This document shows positions 54,701 through 64,000 of a DNA stretch of 64,000 nucleotides, piece after piece. Positions within the stretch are counted from its first letter, which is position 1. Each line of letters opens with the position of its first letter. The notes beneath the pieces are model-generated. The model had not been told where the DNA came from. It made no database searches and saw nothing but the letters and a program-made list of their open reading frames with translations. This DNA comes from CAWIJJ01 sp963836405 (GTDB lineage Bacteria > Acidobacteriota > Terriglobia > Bryobacterales > Bryobacteraceae), in the NCBI GenBank assembly GCA_963836405.1, contig CAWIJL010000007.1, forward strand, positions 1-64,000, given 5' to 3'. Both the position numbers and the translations under genes were made by a program.

Positions 54701-55690
54701 ATGCAGACGCTCCGCGCCGCGCGACACCTACGCACTCCCGGGTTGCAGAGTGCCGTTGCCCTGATCGGAATCCTGCTGCTCGCGCTGGCCATCAGCCCCT
54801 CCGCGTCCGACGGCTCTCGGATCTTTTTACAGGCCGGGAACCTGACCGATATTTTGCGCCAGGTTTCTGTCATCGGGATTATCGCCCTGCCCATGACCCT
54901 GGTGATACTCACCGGCGGCATCGACCTCAGCGTGGGCAGCATTCTCGCGCTCTCCACCGTGGTCGGCTCGGTCGCGCTCACGCGGATGTGGAGTTCGACG
55001 CCGTACGCGCTGCATATCGCGGCCGCGATGGCGGCCGCCTGCGCCGTTTCGACGGCGGTCGGCGCGTTGAACGGCGCGGTCATCGCCACCCTGCGCATTC
55101 AGCCTTTCGTGGTGACCCTGGCTTCCATGATCGGTATTCGCGGCCTGGCCAAGTGGCTGGCCGCCAATGAGAACATCGATATCGGTTTTGGCACGGACGT
55201 GGCCGCGCAGTTCGCCTCGATCTTCCGCCAGAAAGCCGCCGTGATCGCCACTTACGCCGCGCTCGCCGGCATTTTTTGGGTGCTGCTGGGGAAAACGGTT
55301 TTCGGCCGTTATGTTCGCGCCGTGGGAGACAACGAACTGGCGTCCGAGTATGCCGGGCTGCCGATCCGAATCACCAAGCTGACGGTGTACGCGCTGAGCG
55401 GGCTGCTTTCCGGAATTGCGGGGCTGCTCTATGCGGCGGAGAATCACCAGGGCAATCCGAACGCGGGCGTGGCGTACGAACTGGATGCCATCGCGGCGGT
55501 GGTGATCGGCGGCACCAGGCTGTCCGGCGGCCGGGGATCGATGGCAGGAACCGTTACCGGCACGCTCATCATGGGAGTGCTGACCAACATGCTGCGCCTC
55601 AAAAACGTGGACAGCAACGTGGAGATGATGATCAAGGCGGTGATCATCGTGCTCGCAGTGGTGGTGCAGCGCCGGGCCGCGCGGGAATAG
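54701..55690 (+). CDS. RbsC-type ABC transporter permease
   Basis: 329 aa from ATG 54701. Family wording: ALPMTLVILTGGIDLSVGSI, ALNGAVIATLRIQPFVVTLA, AAVVIGGTRLSGGRGSMAGT. Eight to ten membrane segments. Such permeases work with a RbsA-like double ATPase and a periplasmic binding protein, but neither is next to it; the operon that follows carries a different (NMT1-like) binding protein. It may serve uptake of a sugar, nucleoside or the operon substrate. Preceded by a CCTACAAT sequence at 54677-54684 that could be a -10. Confidence 0.87.
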   Translation: MQTLRAARHLRTPGLQSAVALIGILLLALAISPSASDGSRIFLQAGNLTDILRQVSVIGIIALPMTLVILTGGIDLSVGSILALSTVVGSVALTRMWSSTPYALHIAAAMAAACAVSTAVGALNGAVIATLRIQPFVVTLASMIGIRGLAKWLAANENIDIGFGTDVAAQFASIFRQKAAVIATYAALAGIFWVLLGKTVFGRYVRAVGDNELASEYAGLPIRITKLTVYALSGLLSGIAGLLYAAENHQGNPNAGVAYELDAIAAVVIGGTRLSGGRGSMAGTVTGTLIMGVLTNMLRLKNVDSNVEMMIKAVIIVLAVVVQRRAARE

Positions 55691-55914
55691 CGGTAAACGG
55701 AGATTGATAGGTCCAATAGAAATTTTTCGTGCTCGGCTCCATATTCGCTCTGCCATACTGAACCACGACGTGCTTCTCCCGACTCCAGCACCGGACCACC
55801 ATGCCAAGATTTCGCTGGAGGTCTTTCTTCGCCTGACCGCGATGGACGTCTGCTGCGGTCCTCCTCCGTCCGCCTGATTTTTCCAACTACCGGTCAATAG
55901 AAAGGAAAGCGGAG
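55691..55914. other. 224-bp spacer before the nitrogen operon, no recognised RNA element
   Basis: I see no guanidine-type riboswitch hallmarks here. A minus-strand open frame crosses it (55886 leftward; wording includes RNLGMVVRCWSREKH), but without start context or family resemblance. It may be a remnant or chance. The operon promoter presumably lies here. Confidence 0.3.
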
Positions 55915-56631
55915 ATGAGCGAAACCTCTATCTTGTGGGAGGAGACTGTCCAGCCGGGCGCCACATGGTCGCATGTGCTGAAGCGGGGCACAGCGCTTCG
56001 GATTACGGACACCGAAGGCGGCCTGAATGCGGGCGCGATGTTTTACAATGCGGAGTTCCCGGTGGAACGCTACAACATGCCGGACACGCTCAAGGCGCAG
56101 CACATCGCGCGGCTCACCACCGGATGCGTGTTGTACTCGGACATGGGCCGCATTCTGTGCTCGATCACGGAGGACACCGTAGGATGGCACGACCCGATCG
56201 GCGGCTGTTCGAGCGCGCCGGCGGTAGCGCGGAAATACGGGCCCTCGAGTTACCAGGAATGCGGCAACGCGTATCACCGGAACGCCCTCGACAGCTTTCT
56301 GGTGGAACTCGGAAAGTGGGGGCTGGGACGCCGCGACCTGGTGCCGAACGTCAACTTCTTCAGCCGCGTCGACGTGGCGGAAGAAGGCGCGATGAGCTTC
56401 CATGCCGGCAACTCGCGCGCCGGCGATTTTGTGGAGTTGCGCGCGGAGATGAACGTGTTGACGATTCTGAACACGTGCCCGCATCCGCTCGATCCGAATC
56501 CCCAATACCAGCCGAGACCCGCCGCGCTTTCGATCCGGCGCGTGCCGGCGCCGGGCCCGGACGATGCCTGCCGACTTTCACGGCCGGAAAACGGGCGCGG
56601 ATTCACGCTGACGGAGCGGTACTTCCTGTGA
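55915..56631 (+). CDS. DUF1989 protein 1 (urea carboxylase-associated, carboxyguanidine deiminase-type)
   Basis: 238 aa from ATG 55915, behind AAAGGAAAG. It belongs to the pair formerly called urea-amidolyase-associated proteins; conserved wording is GGLNAGAMFYNAEFPVERYN, GHDPIGGCSS-like WHDPIGGCSSAPAV and ISFHAGNS-type NSRAGDFVELRAEMN. Published work shows that such DUF1989 pairs form carboxyguanidine deiminase, acting between a biotin-dependent guanidine carboxylase and allophanate hydrolase. It is probably one subunit of that heterodimer. It is intact, in contrast to the following four genes. Confidence 0.85.
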   Translation: MSETSILWEETVQPGATWSHVLKRGTALRITDTEGGLNAGAMFYNAEFPVERYNMPDTLKAQHIARLTTGCVLYSDMGRILCSITEDTVGWHDPIGGCSSAPAVARKYGPSSYQECGNAYHRNALDSFLVELGKWGLGRRDLVPNVNFFSRVDVAEEGAMSFHAGNSRAGDFVELRAEMNVLTILNTCPHPLDPNPQYQPRPAALSIRRVPAPGPDDACRLSRPENGRGFTLTERYFL

Positions 56632-56642
56632 GAAGAACAATC

Positions 56643-57288
56643 ATGGTGGAAAGCCAACTCGACCCCACCGCCGCAACTTACAGCCACGTGATTCCCGCCG
56701 GAGAGCCGTGGATGCACGAAATCCGCGCCGGGCAATATTTCCGCATCGTGGATTTGAAGGGCAACCAGGCGGTGGACACGCTGTTCTATAACGCCCACGA
56801 TTACGCGGATCGCTACAGCGCGCAGGACACCATCCGCGAGCAGGGCAACATTTATCTGACTACGGGCACGCGGCTGCTTTCGACCGGCGGCACGGTGCTG
56901 TTGACCATCGCGGCCGATACCTGCGGGCGCCACGATACGCTGGGCGGGGCCTGCGCCAACGAGAGCAACATGGTGCGCTACGCCATCGAAAAGCGGCACA
57001 TGCACGCCTGCCGCAGCAGCTTTTTGAAAGGTCTGATGGACTGGGATCGCGGCATGGAGAAGCGCGACATCACCAGCAACATCAATTTCTTCATGAACGT
57101 GCCGGTGACGCCCGAGGGCGAGACTGACATTCGAAGACGGCATCTCCGAACCGGGCAAATATGTGGAGATGCGCGCGGAGACCGACGTGCTGGCGGCCAT
57201 CAGCAACTGCCCGCAACTCAACAATCCGTGCAACGCCTACAACCCCACGCCGGTTCAGGTGCTGATCTGGGACGCGCCGGAGGCATGA
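56643..57288 (+). CDS. DUF1989 protein 2 (urea carboxylase-associated); one +1 frameshift
   Basis: Start ATG 56643; one extra base (about 57123, GGC GAG a CTG) shifts the frame, and the corrected product has 214 aa ending just before the next start. Conserved wording: KGNQAVDTLFYNAHDYADRY, GGACANESNMVRYAI and LTFEDGISEPGKYVEMRAET. It would pair with the gene at 55915 as the second deiminase subunit. It is followed directly by the carboxylase gene (TGA then TTG), so the genes are tightly coupled. Confidence is in the family; the chemistry rests on characterised homologues. Confidence 0.82.
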
Positions 57289-60200
57289 TTGTTCGCTAAG
57301 GTGCTCATTGCCAACCGCGGCGTGATTGCGTGCCGCATCATTCGCACGCTGCGGCGCATGGGAATCGGGGCGGTGGCGGTCTACTCGGAAGCGGACCGCT
57401 GGTCGCTGCACGTGAGGCAGGCGGACGAAGCGGTGGCGATCGGTCCGGCGCCGGCGGCGCAAAGCTACCTTTCGGCGGAGGCGCTGCTCGATGCGGCGCG
57501 GCGCAGCGGGGCGGAGGCGATCCATCCGGGCTATGGTTTCCTGAGCGAGAACGCGGACGTTCGCGCAAGCCTGCGAAGCGAGCGGCATTGCGTTCATCGG
57601 CCCGACGCCGGAACAGATGCGGCTGTTCGGGCTGAAGCACACGGCGCGGGCGATCGCGGCGGAAAACGGAGTGCCGCTGCTGCCGGGCACGGGGCTGCTC
57701 GCGTCCGCGCAAGAAGCGCGCGGACGCGGCCGCAAGTATCGGCTATCCGGTGATGCTCAAGAGCACGGCGGGCGGCGGCGGGATCGGCATGCGTCTGTGC
57801 CGCAGCACGGCGGAACTGCACGAGGCCTTCGAAGCGGTGGAGCGGTTGAGCCGTGCGAACTTCGGGAGCAGCGGCATGTACCTTGAGAAATTCGTGGAAC
57901 AGGCGCGGCACATCGAGGTGCAGATTTTCGGCGATGGCCGGGGCGGCGTGATGGCGCTGGGCGAACGCGACTGCTCGGCGCAGCGGCGCAACCAGAAGGT
58001 GATCGAAGAGACGCCCGCCCCGGGGATCGGCGAAGACGTGCGGCGGCGGCTGTTCGATGCGGCCGTCAGACTGGGCCGCGCCGTGCAGCTACCGGTCGGC
58101 CGGGACGGTCGAGTTTCATTTACGACAATGCGCGCGCGCGAGTTCTATTTTCTGGAAGTGAACACGCGCCTTCAGGTGGAGCACGGCGTCACCGAAGAGG
58201 TGACCGGCGTCGACCTGGTGGAGTGGATGGTGCGGCTGGCGGCGGGAGAGGCGGTGCCGCTGGATCGGGCGGCAAGCGCGCCTCGCGGCTGCTCGCATCC
58301 AGGTGCGCGTCTACGCCGAGGATCCGGCGAAGACTTTCCAGCCGGGCGCGGGCCGGATCTCGCACGTCGCATGGCCGGGCGAGGCGCGCATCGAGACGTG
58401 GGTGGAAGCGGGCACGGAGGTGACGCCGTACTACGATCCGATGCTGGCGAAGATGATCGTGCACGGCGCGGACCGCGCGGAGGCGCTCGCGAAGATGCGC
58501 ACGGCGCTGGCGCGATGCGCGGCTGGCCGGCATCGAAACCAACCTCGCCTATCTGCGCCAGGTCTGGCGATGCGCCGGGTTTCGCGGCGGGCGGCATCAC
58601 GACGTCGTTCCTGCGCGACTTCGCGTACCGGCGCACGGCGATCGAAGTGGTGGAGCCGGGCACGCAAACCACGGTGCAGGATTTCCCGGGCCGCCTGGGC
58701 TACTGGCACGTGGGCGTGCCGCCATCCGGGCCCATGGATTCGCTTGCGTTCCGGCTCGCGAACCGTCTGGTGGGCAACGCGGAGGATGCGGCGGGCCTGG
58801 AGATCGCGGTCACCGGGCCGGCGCTGCGGTTCAGCGTGCGACACGACGATCGCGGTGACGGGCGCGGATTTCGGCGCGCGCTCGACGGCAGCGCCATTCC
58901 GCGCTGGACCGCGGTCGCGGTGCAGGCCGGGTCGCTGCTCGAGATGGGAACGGTGGGCGAGGCGGGCAGCCGCGCCTACCTGGCGGTCGCGGGCGGCATC
59001 GACGTGCCGAGTATCTCGGCAGCCGCAGCACGTTCATCCTGGGCGGGTTCGGCGGCCATGCGGGCCGGCGCTTTGCGCGCCGGCGACGTGCTGCACATCG
59101 GGCGAAGCCCGGAAGCGGCGCGCGGACCTCGGAAGCGCCCGCCGGAATACGGCGCACCAGTGGGAGATCGGCGTCCTGTACGGGCCGCACGGCGCGCCCG
59201 ACTTCTTCACGGCGGCAGGACATCGAGCATGTTCTTCTCGACGGCGTGGAAGGTGCACTACAATTCCGACCGCACCGGTATGCGGCTGATCGGCCCGAAG
59301 CCGCAATGGGCGCGCAAGGACGGCGGCGAAGCCGGCCTGCATCCTTCGAACATCCACGACAACGCCTACGCGGTCGGCACGGTCGACTTCACCGGCGACA
59401 TGCCGGTGATTCTCGGACCGGACGGGCCGAGCCTGGGCGGTTTCGTCTGCCCCGCGACCATCGTGCACGCCGAGCTGTGGAAGATCGGCCAGCTGAGGCC
59501 GGGCGACCTGGTGCGCTTCCATGCGATGTCGCTGGACGAGGCGCAGCGGCTCGAACGCGAGATGGACGCGGCGATCGAAGCTCGACGGCGCCTGCCGCGG
59601 ATTGCCGGAGCGCCGCAGCCGAGCGATTCGCCGGTGCTCGGATCGCGCGCCGGGCGTGGTGTGCCGCGCCGACGGCGACCGGTACCTGCTGGTCGAGTAC
59701 GGCCCCAACGTTCTCGATCTGAACCTGCGGTTCCGCGTGCACGCGCTCGAGAGCGAGCTGCGCGCGCGCGGCGCTGCCGGGCATCCTCGACATCACGCCG
59801 GGAGTCCGGTCGCTGCACATCCACTACGACACGGCGCGCTTGTCGACGCGAGGCGCTGCTCGAAGCGCTGGAGGCGTGCGAGCGCGAGATTCCGGACCTC
59901 GACGACATCGACGCGCCGTCGCGGGTGGTGCACTTGCCGCTGTCGTGGGACGATCCGGCGACGCAGCTCGCGATCCGCAAATACATGCAGTCGGTGCGGC
60001 CGGATGCGCCCTGGTGCCCGAGCAACATCGAGTTCATCCGCCGCATCAACGGCCTGGACTCGCATCGACGAAGTGCAGCGGATCGTGTTCGACGCGAGCT
60101 ACCTGGTGCTGGGGCTGGGCGACGTCTACCTGGGAGCGCCGGTGGCGACGCCGGTCGATCCGCGCCATCGCCTGGTGACGACGAAATACAATCCGGCGCG

Positions 60201-60877
60201 CACCTGGACTCCGGAGAACGCGGTGGGCATCGGCGGCGCGTATCTTTGCGTGTACGGCATGGAAGGGCCGGGCGGCTATCAGTTCGTGGGGCGGACGGTG
60301 CAGATGTGGAACACGTTCGCTCGACGCCGAGTTCGAGCCGGGCACGCCGTGGCTGCTGCGCTTCTTCGATCAGATTCGTTTTTATCCGGTGACCGCGGAC
60401 GGAGCTGCTGGAAATCCGCGCGGCCTTTCCCCACGGCCGGTACCCGCTGCGCATCGAAGAAGGGCGGTTCCGGATCAGGGAATATCACGCGTTTCTCGGC
60501 TCGGTGGAAAGCGACGCGAAGGCGTTCAAGCAGCGGCAGCAGGCCGCATTCGAAGCGGAGCGGGAGCGCTGGGCGGCAGCGGGAGTGGACCAGTTCACGA
60601 CCGCGCCGGAAGATGCCGTCGCTGGAAATTGCGGCCGACGGCATTCCGGAAGGGCTGCCGCCCGTGCTGCTCTCCGATGACGGCGAGCGTGTGGAACATC
60701 GCGGTGGAAGCCGGAGAGCGGGTGGAGGCGGGGCAGAAATTGATCGTGCTGGAGGCGATGAAGATGGAGATCGCCGTCGTCGGCGCCGAGCGCCGGGGTG
60801 GTGGAGAAGTTGCACTGTGTGCCGGGAGCGCTCGTGTCTGCCGGCCAGCACTTGGTGACGCTGCGGCAGGAGGGTGA
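57289..60877 (+). pseudogene. Biotin-dependent urea/guanidine carboxylase, frame broken by about 24 indels
   Basis: Reads from TTG 57289 (MFAKVLIANRGVIACRIIRT). 22 extra bases and two apparent losses (near 58880 and 59008) break the frame; corrected, it is a complete urea-amidolyase-type carboxylase of almost 1200 aa: biotin carboxylase (MLKSTAGGGGIGMRLCRSTA; FYFLEVNTRLQVEHGVTEE), KipI/KipA-type carboxyltransferase domains (PGRLGYWHVGVPPSGPMDSL; IVHAELWKIGQLRPGDLVRF) and a biotin carrier with the biotinyl Lys in LEAMKMEIAVV (60761-60763). All key motifs survive. The enzyme adds CO2 to urea or guanidine with ATP. I treat the breaks as sequence error; a decayed gene would also carry stops and substitutions, which I do not see. 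In typical assemblies it would be annotated as pseudo. Confidence 0.8.
60868..60873 (+). promoter_or_regulatory. Strong ribosome-binding site for allophanate hydrolase
   Basis: AGGAGG lies five bases before GTG 60879 and inside the end of the carboxylase gene. It argues that the hydrolase is a separate protein rather than a fusion, although no stop separates the two in the reading frame as given. If one G is missing from the GGG run, the carboxylase ends at TGA 60875-60877 and overlaps the hydrolase leader. Confidence 0.6.
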
Positions 60878-60878
60878 A

Positions 60879-62683
60879 GTGCGGCCGGAGATTCGACTCG
60901 ACCTCGGTTCCTTGAGGCAACTGTACAAGTCCGGAGCGGCGACGCCGACGGACGTGGTGAGCGAGGTGTACCAACGCATCGCCGAACAGGGGGACGCGGC
61001 AACGTGGATTTCGCTGGTGCCGCGGGAGAAGTCGCTGGCCCGCGCGCGCAAGCTGGAGCAGGCGCCGCTGGCGACGGCACGGCCGCTGTACGGCGTACCG
61101 TTCGCGATCAAGGACAATATCGACGTGGCGGGGATGCCGACCACAGCGGCATGCCCGGCGTTTTCTTATTCTCCGCCGCGAAGCGCGGCCGTGGTGCAGG
61201 CGCTGGTGGATGCGGGCGCGATCCCGATCGGGAAAACGAACATGGACCAGTTCGCCACGGGCCTGGTGGGAACGCGATAGCCCGCACGGCGCCTGTTCGA
61301 GCGTTTTCGACAAGCGCTACATTTCGGGCGGGTCGAGCTCCGGCTCGGCGGTAGCGGTGGCCTCGGGGGTGGCGAGTTTCGCTTTGGGCACGGACACGGC
61401 GGGTTCGGGGCGGGTGCCCGCGGCTTTCAACAACCTGGTGGGGATGAAGCCGACACGGGGCGCTGCTGAGCACGCGCGGCGTGGTTCCGGCGTGCCGCAC
61501 GCTCGATTGCGTTTCGATCTTCGCCTCCACCTGCGACGATGCGCATACGGTGTGGATGGCGGCGCGCGGCTTCGATCCGGACGACAGTTTTTCGCGGGCG
61601 CCGAGGCCGGGCGATGGCGCGGCTCCGTGGGCCACGGGGAGTTTTTCATTCGGCGTCCCGGCGGCGGGGCAGCTCGAGTTTTTCGGCGACGAGGAGGCGG
61701 CACAACTCTTTGCGGGGGCGATAGCAGCGCTTGAAAGCGTGGGCGGGCGGAAGGTTGAGATCGACTTCTCCGTGTTTCGCGCCGCTGCCGCCCTGCTCTA
61801 CGGCGGGCCGTGGGTGGTGGAACGCTACGCGGCGCTGCATGGTTTTCTCGATTCGCACGCGGGGGAACTGGACCCGGTGGTGCGCTCGATTCTCGAAACC
61901 GCGCCGAAGCTACACGGCCGAGGATTGTTTTGCGGCGCAATACCGGCTGCGCGGATTTGCGGCGTGCGGCGGAGAACCAGTGGGAGCGCATCGACGTGAT
62001 GGTGCTGCCGACGACGGGGACTATCTACACGCACGAAGCGGTGGCGGCGGATCCCATCGGGCTCAATTCGAATCTCGGGTATTACACGAACTTCGTGAAT
62101 CTGTTGGACCTGGCCGCAGCGGCGGTGCCGGCCGGTTTCCGGCCCAACGGGCTGCCGTTCGGAATTTCGCTGATCGGCCCGGCGTTCAGCGAAGAGGCGC
62201 TGCTGGCCCTGGGGGACCGATTCCACCGCGCGCACGGCGGTGGTGCCGGGACCGGCACTGGACCTTTCCGACTGCGCGCCGGGATGCATTCCGGTGGCGG
62301 TGGTGGGCGCGCACCTTTCCGGCCAGCCGTTGAATTCGCAGCTCACCGAGCGCGGGGCCAAGATGGTGCGCGCATGCCGCACCGCGCCCGGGTACCGGCT
62401 GTATGCGCTGGAAGGGACGATGCCGCCGAAACCCGGCCTGGTGCGCGAGGATGGATTCCGGGGCGCGGGCATCGAGGTGGAGGTGTGGGCGGTGCCGGAG
62501 GATCAGTTCGGAAGTTTCGTGGCCGCAGTGCCGCCGCCGCTGGGCATCGGGAACGTGGTGCTGGATGACGGCTCGACGGTGAAGTGCTTCATTTGCGAAC
62601 CGTACGCGTTGCGAGACGCCACCGACATCACGCGGTTCGGCGGCTGGAAGGGGTACCTGTCGCAGCCGCTATTAACAAGGTGA
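60879..62683 (+). pseudogene. atzF: Allophanate hydrolase, frame broken by five +1 indels
   Basis: Start GTG 60879 (MRPEIRLDLGSLRQLYKSG) with AGGAGG. Extra bases at about 61278, 61462, 61910, 61950 and 62233; corrected length is just under 600 aa. The amidase signature is FAIKDNIDVAGMPTT (Lys) and ISGGSSSGSAVAVASGVASF (Ser-Ser), and the C-terminal allophanate-specific domain is complete (GIEVEVWAVPEDQFGSFVAA, RDATDITRFGGWKGYLSQ). It splits allophanate into ammonia and CO2 in the cytoplasm, finishing the pathway started by the carboxylase and, if guanidine is the substrate, the DUF1989 deiminase. Motifs intact; breaks treated as sequence error. Confidence 0.83.
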
Positions 62684-62789
62684 ATCGGCCCTATAAAAGA
62701 TTCAAGGTGGCCGCGCCCGCCGCCTTTGATAGAATTCAACAAGATCCAGCGGCCTCGTCGCCACTGAGTTTACAACTACAGGAACGACG

Positions 62790-63849
62790 ATGCTTTGGCG
62801 CTTCTTCACAATACTTGTCTTTGCCATCAGTGCATTCGCACAGAAACCTTCTTTCACGGTGGGCTGGTCGGTGTATGCCGGGTGGACGCCTTACTACTAC
62901 ATGCACAAGTCCGGCATGCTGCGCAAGTGGGCGGATAAATACGGCATCACGATCAAGGTGAAACGGTTCGACTACGCGCCCTCGCTGGACGCCTTCGTAG
63001 CCAAGAACATCGACGCCTGCACCATGACGAACATGGAGGCGCTGGACATGCCGGCGGCTTCGGGCGTTCCGACCACGGCCATCCTGGTGGGCGATTACTC
63101 CAACGGCAACGACGCGCTGCTGGTGCGCGGCGGCTTGCAACTGAAGGACATGCCGGGGAAGAAAACTGCTGCTGGTGCAGAAGACGGTTTCCGAATACCT
63201 GCTCGACCGCGCCATGACGATGAACGGACTGCGCGACCAGATCAAGCGCGTGCGGATCATGAACACGAGCGATGCCGATATCGCGACGGCATTCATCGGC
63301 GACCGCGGGGCGTCAGCGGTGGTGACGTGGAAGCCGATGGTTTCGCAACTGGCGCAGCAGAAGGGCGTGACGGCCTTGTTCGACTCTTCGAAAATTCCGG
63401 GCGAGATTCTGGACCTGACGGTGGTGCGCACCGATGTGCTGACGCGGCCGGACGGGGCGGGAAAGAAGTTTGCGAAGGCTCTGACGGGGGCCTGGTACGA
63501 GATGCTCGGGATGATGTCGGCGCCGGCGCCGGCGAGCGATAAGGTGCTGGCGGCGATCGCGGCAGGGTCGCAGGATACGCTCGCTTCGTACAAGGAACAG
63601 CTCAGCACGACCAAGATGTTTTATTCGCCCAGGGACGCGGCGGCTTTTACGGCGTCCGCACAGATGAAGGACAAGATGGCGCTGGTGCGGCAGTTCTGCT
63701 TCGACCACGGGCTGCTGGGATCGAATACGAAGTCGGTGGACGACGTGGCCATCCGGTATCCGGACGGCAGCGTGCAAGGCAAGCCGGACCGCGTGCGGCT
63801 GGTGTTCGACGCCACTTACATGCAGATGGCGGCGCAGGGGAAGCTGTAA
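62790..63849 (+). CDS. ABC substrate-binding protein of urea/guanidine-carboxylase operons; one +1 frameshift
   Basis: Start ATG 62790, signal peptide MLWRFFTILVFAISAFA. One extra A in the run at 63162-63165 breaks the frame; corrected length 352 aa. NMT1/THI5-like fold: TVGWSVYAGWTPYYYMHKSG, RFDYAPSLDAFVAKNIDACT, MTNMEALDMPAASGVPTTA, and a later TSDADIATAFIGDRGASAVV. It resembles the binding protein recurrently found beside urea carboxylase (TIGR03427-type). It delivers the nitrogen compound to the permease that starts at 63849. A 106-bp spacer separates it from the hydrolase gene. Confidence 0.85.
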
Positions 63850-64000
63850 TGTCGGCCGGATTCCTGCTGATTCACGCGCGTCCGAACCGCTTGTGGACCG
63901 GCATACTCTCCTGGACGCTGTTCGCATTGGGAATCGGCGCGTATTTGTGGGTGGCGCAGGCGCGGCATCGCGAAAATCCGGAAGACCGCGTGACTCCCAC
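63849..64000 (+). CDS. ABC transporter permease (5' end only)
   Basis: ATG 63849 overlaps the stop of the binding-protein gene (TAATG). The 50 visible codons read MSAGFLLIHARPNRLWTGIL, one membrane segment (SWTLFALGIGAYLWVAQA), then RHRENPEDRVTP, wording typical of the permease next to urea carboxylase-type binding proteins. The gene continues outside the window, presumably followed by an ATPase. Confidence 0.75.
   Translation, partial: MSAGFLLIHARPNRLWTGILSWTLFALGIGAYLWVAQARHRENPEDRVTP

Noticed and set aside
55644..55886. Minus-strand 80-codon open frame as a gene or transposase remnant
   Set aside because: No family match I can recognise, no ribosome-binding site and partial overlap with the permease gene.
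55691..55914. Guanidine-I/mini-ykkC riboswitch before the nitrogen operon
   Set aside because: No conserved sequence blocks of these motifs are visible in the spacer; only a covariance search could exclude a divergent form.
58089..58139. Apparent 25-nt regularity of insertion sites (58089, 58114, 58139)
   Set aside because: I tested whether the sites follow a fixed period; pairs such as 59218/59228 and most other spacings do not fit, so the regularity is chance.
1..64000. CRISPR array, tRNA/rRNA genes, prophage or insertion sequence
   Set aside because: No regularly spaced direct repeats, no tRNA T-arm-like consensus in cloverleaf context and no transposase, integrase or phage gene was recognised.

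Overview
High-GC bacterial chromosome segment, most likely from an acidobacterium of the Solibacter/Bryobacter group. The pointers are: two exported proteins ending in the Solibacter-type C-terminal domain (TIGR03437 family; 12778-16471 and 33767-35665), a PadR regulator overlapping an acidobacterial duplicated orphan permease (ADOP; 48385-45300), a large Oar-like TonB receptor with a carboxypeptidase-regulatory N-terminus, and a pro-kumamolisin protease. No rRNA, tRNA, CRISPR array, phage or transposase gene was recognised.

Layout. 1-5.3 kb: a minus-strand run of an isoquinoline 1-oxidoreductase-like molybdoenzyme (iorA-iorB type), an esterase, an ATP-grasp ligase and a GCS2-type carboxylate-amine ligase that leaves the window; the last three look like a small-molecule ligation cassette. 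5.3-9.3 kb: esterase, ECF sigma with a membrane partner, exported proteins, a PLP dehydratase. 9.3-20.1 kb: TonB receptor, kumamolisin, patatin-like lipase and a phosphodiesterase/alkaline-phosphatase-fold enzyme. 20-27.7 kb: PilZ protein, FmdB zinc ribbon, two tandem paralogous TPR proteins, two transporters (SSS, APC) and a small AT-hook protein. 27.7-33.7 kb: folD-coaE-htrA, then pfkB-rhomboid-bshB1-like. 33.8-44.2 kb: secreted Solibacter-type protein, NtrC-family regulator divergent from a sigma-54 promoter, a large low-complexity membrane protein, an AttH/CrtC-like protein, a LacD-like aldolase, a sugar-type transporter. 44.3-53.4 kb: AraC/GyrI regulator, ADOP-PadR pair, TPR protein, a DedA/ATP-grasp composite, an NRDE protein, a second ECF sigma/anti-sigma pair. 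53.6-64 kb: nitrilase, RbsC-type permease and a nitrogen operon (two DUF1989 proteins, biotin-dependent urea/guanidine carboxylase, allophanate hydrolase, substrate-binding protein, permease) that runs off the end.

Sequence quality is part of the biology here. From about 57.1 to 63.2 kb, 29 single extra bases and two apparent one-base losses break four genes whose protein sequence is otherwise family-like. Ten further one-base lesions lie elsewhere (12.9, 16.8, 18.9, 28.3-28.5 (three), 36.9, 39.7, 40.3 and 50.6 kb). The pattern suits unpolished long-read sequence better than gene decay, so the broken genes are described here as reconstructed full-length products.

Other features outside the genes: two copies of a 79-bp element with inverted 16-bp ends (7731-7809 and 54591-54669), a sigma-54 promoter with an adjoining dyad (37237-37270), a PadR-type operator (48412-48424), and several terminator-like or repeat-rich intergenic spacers.
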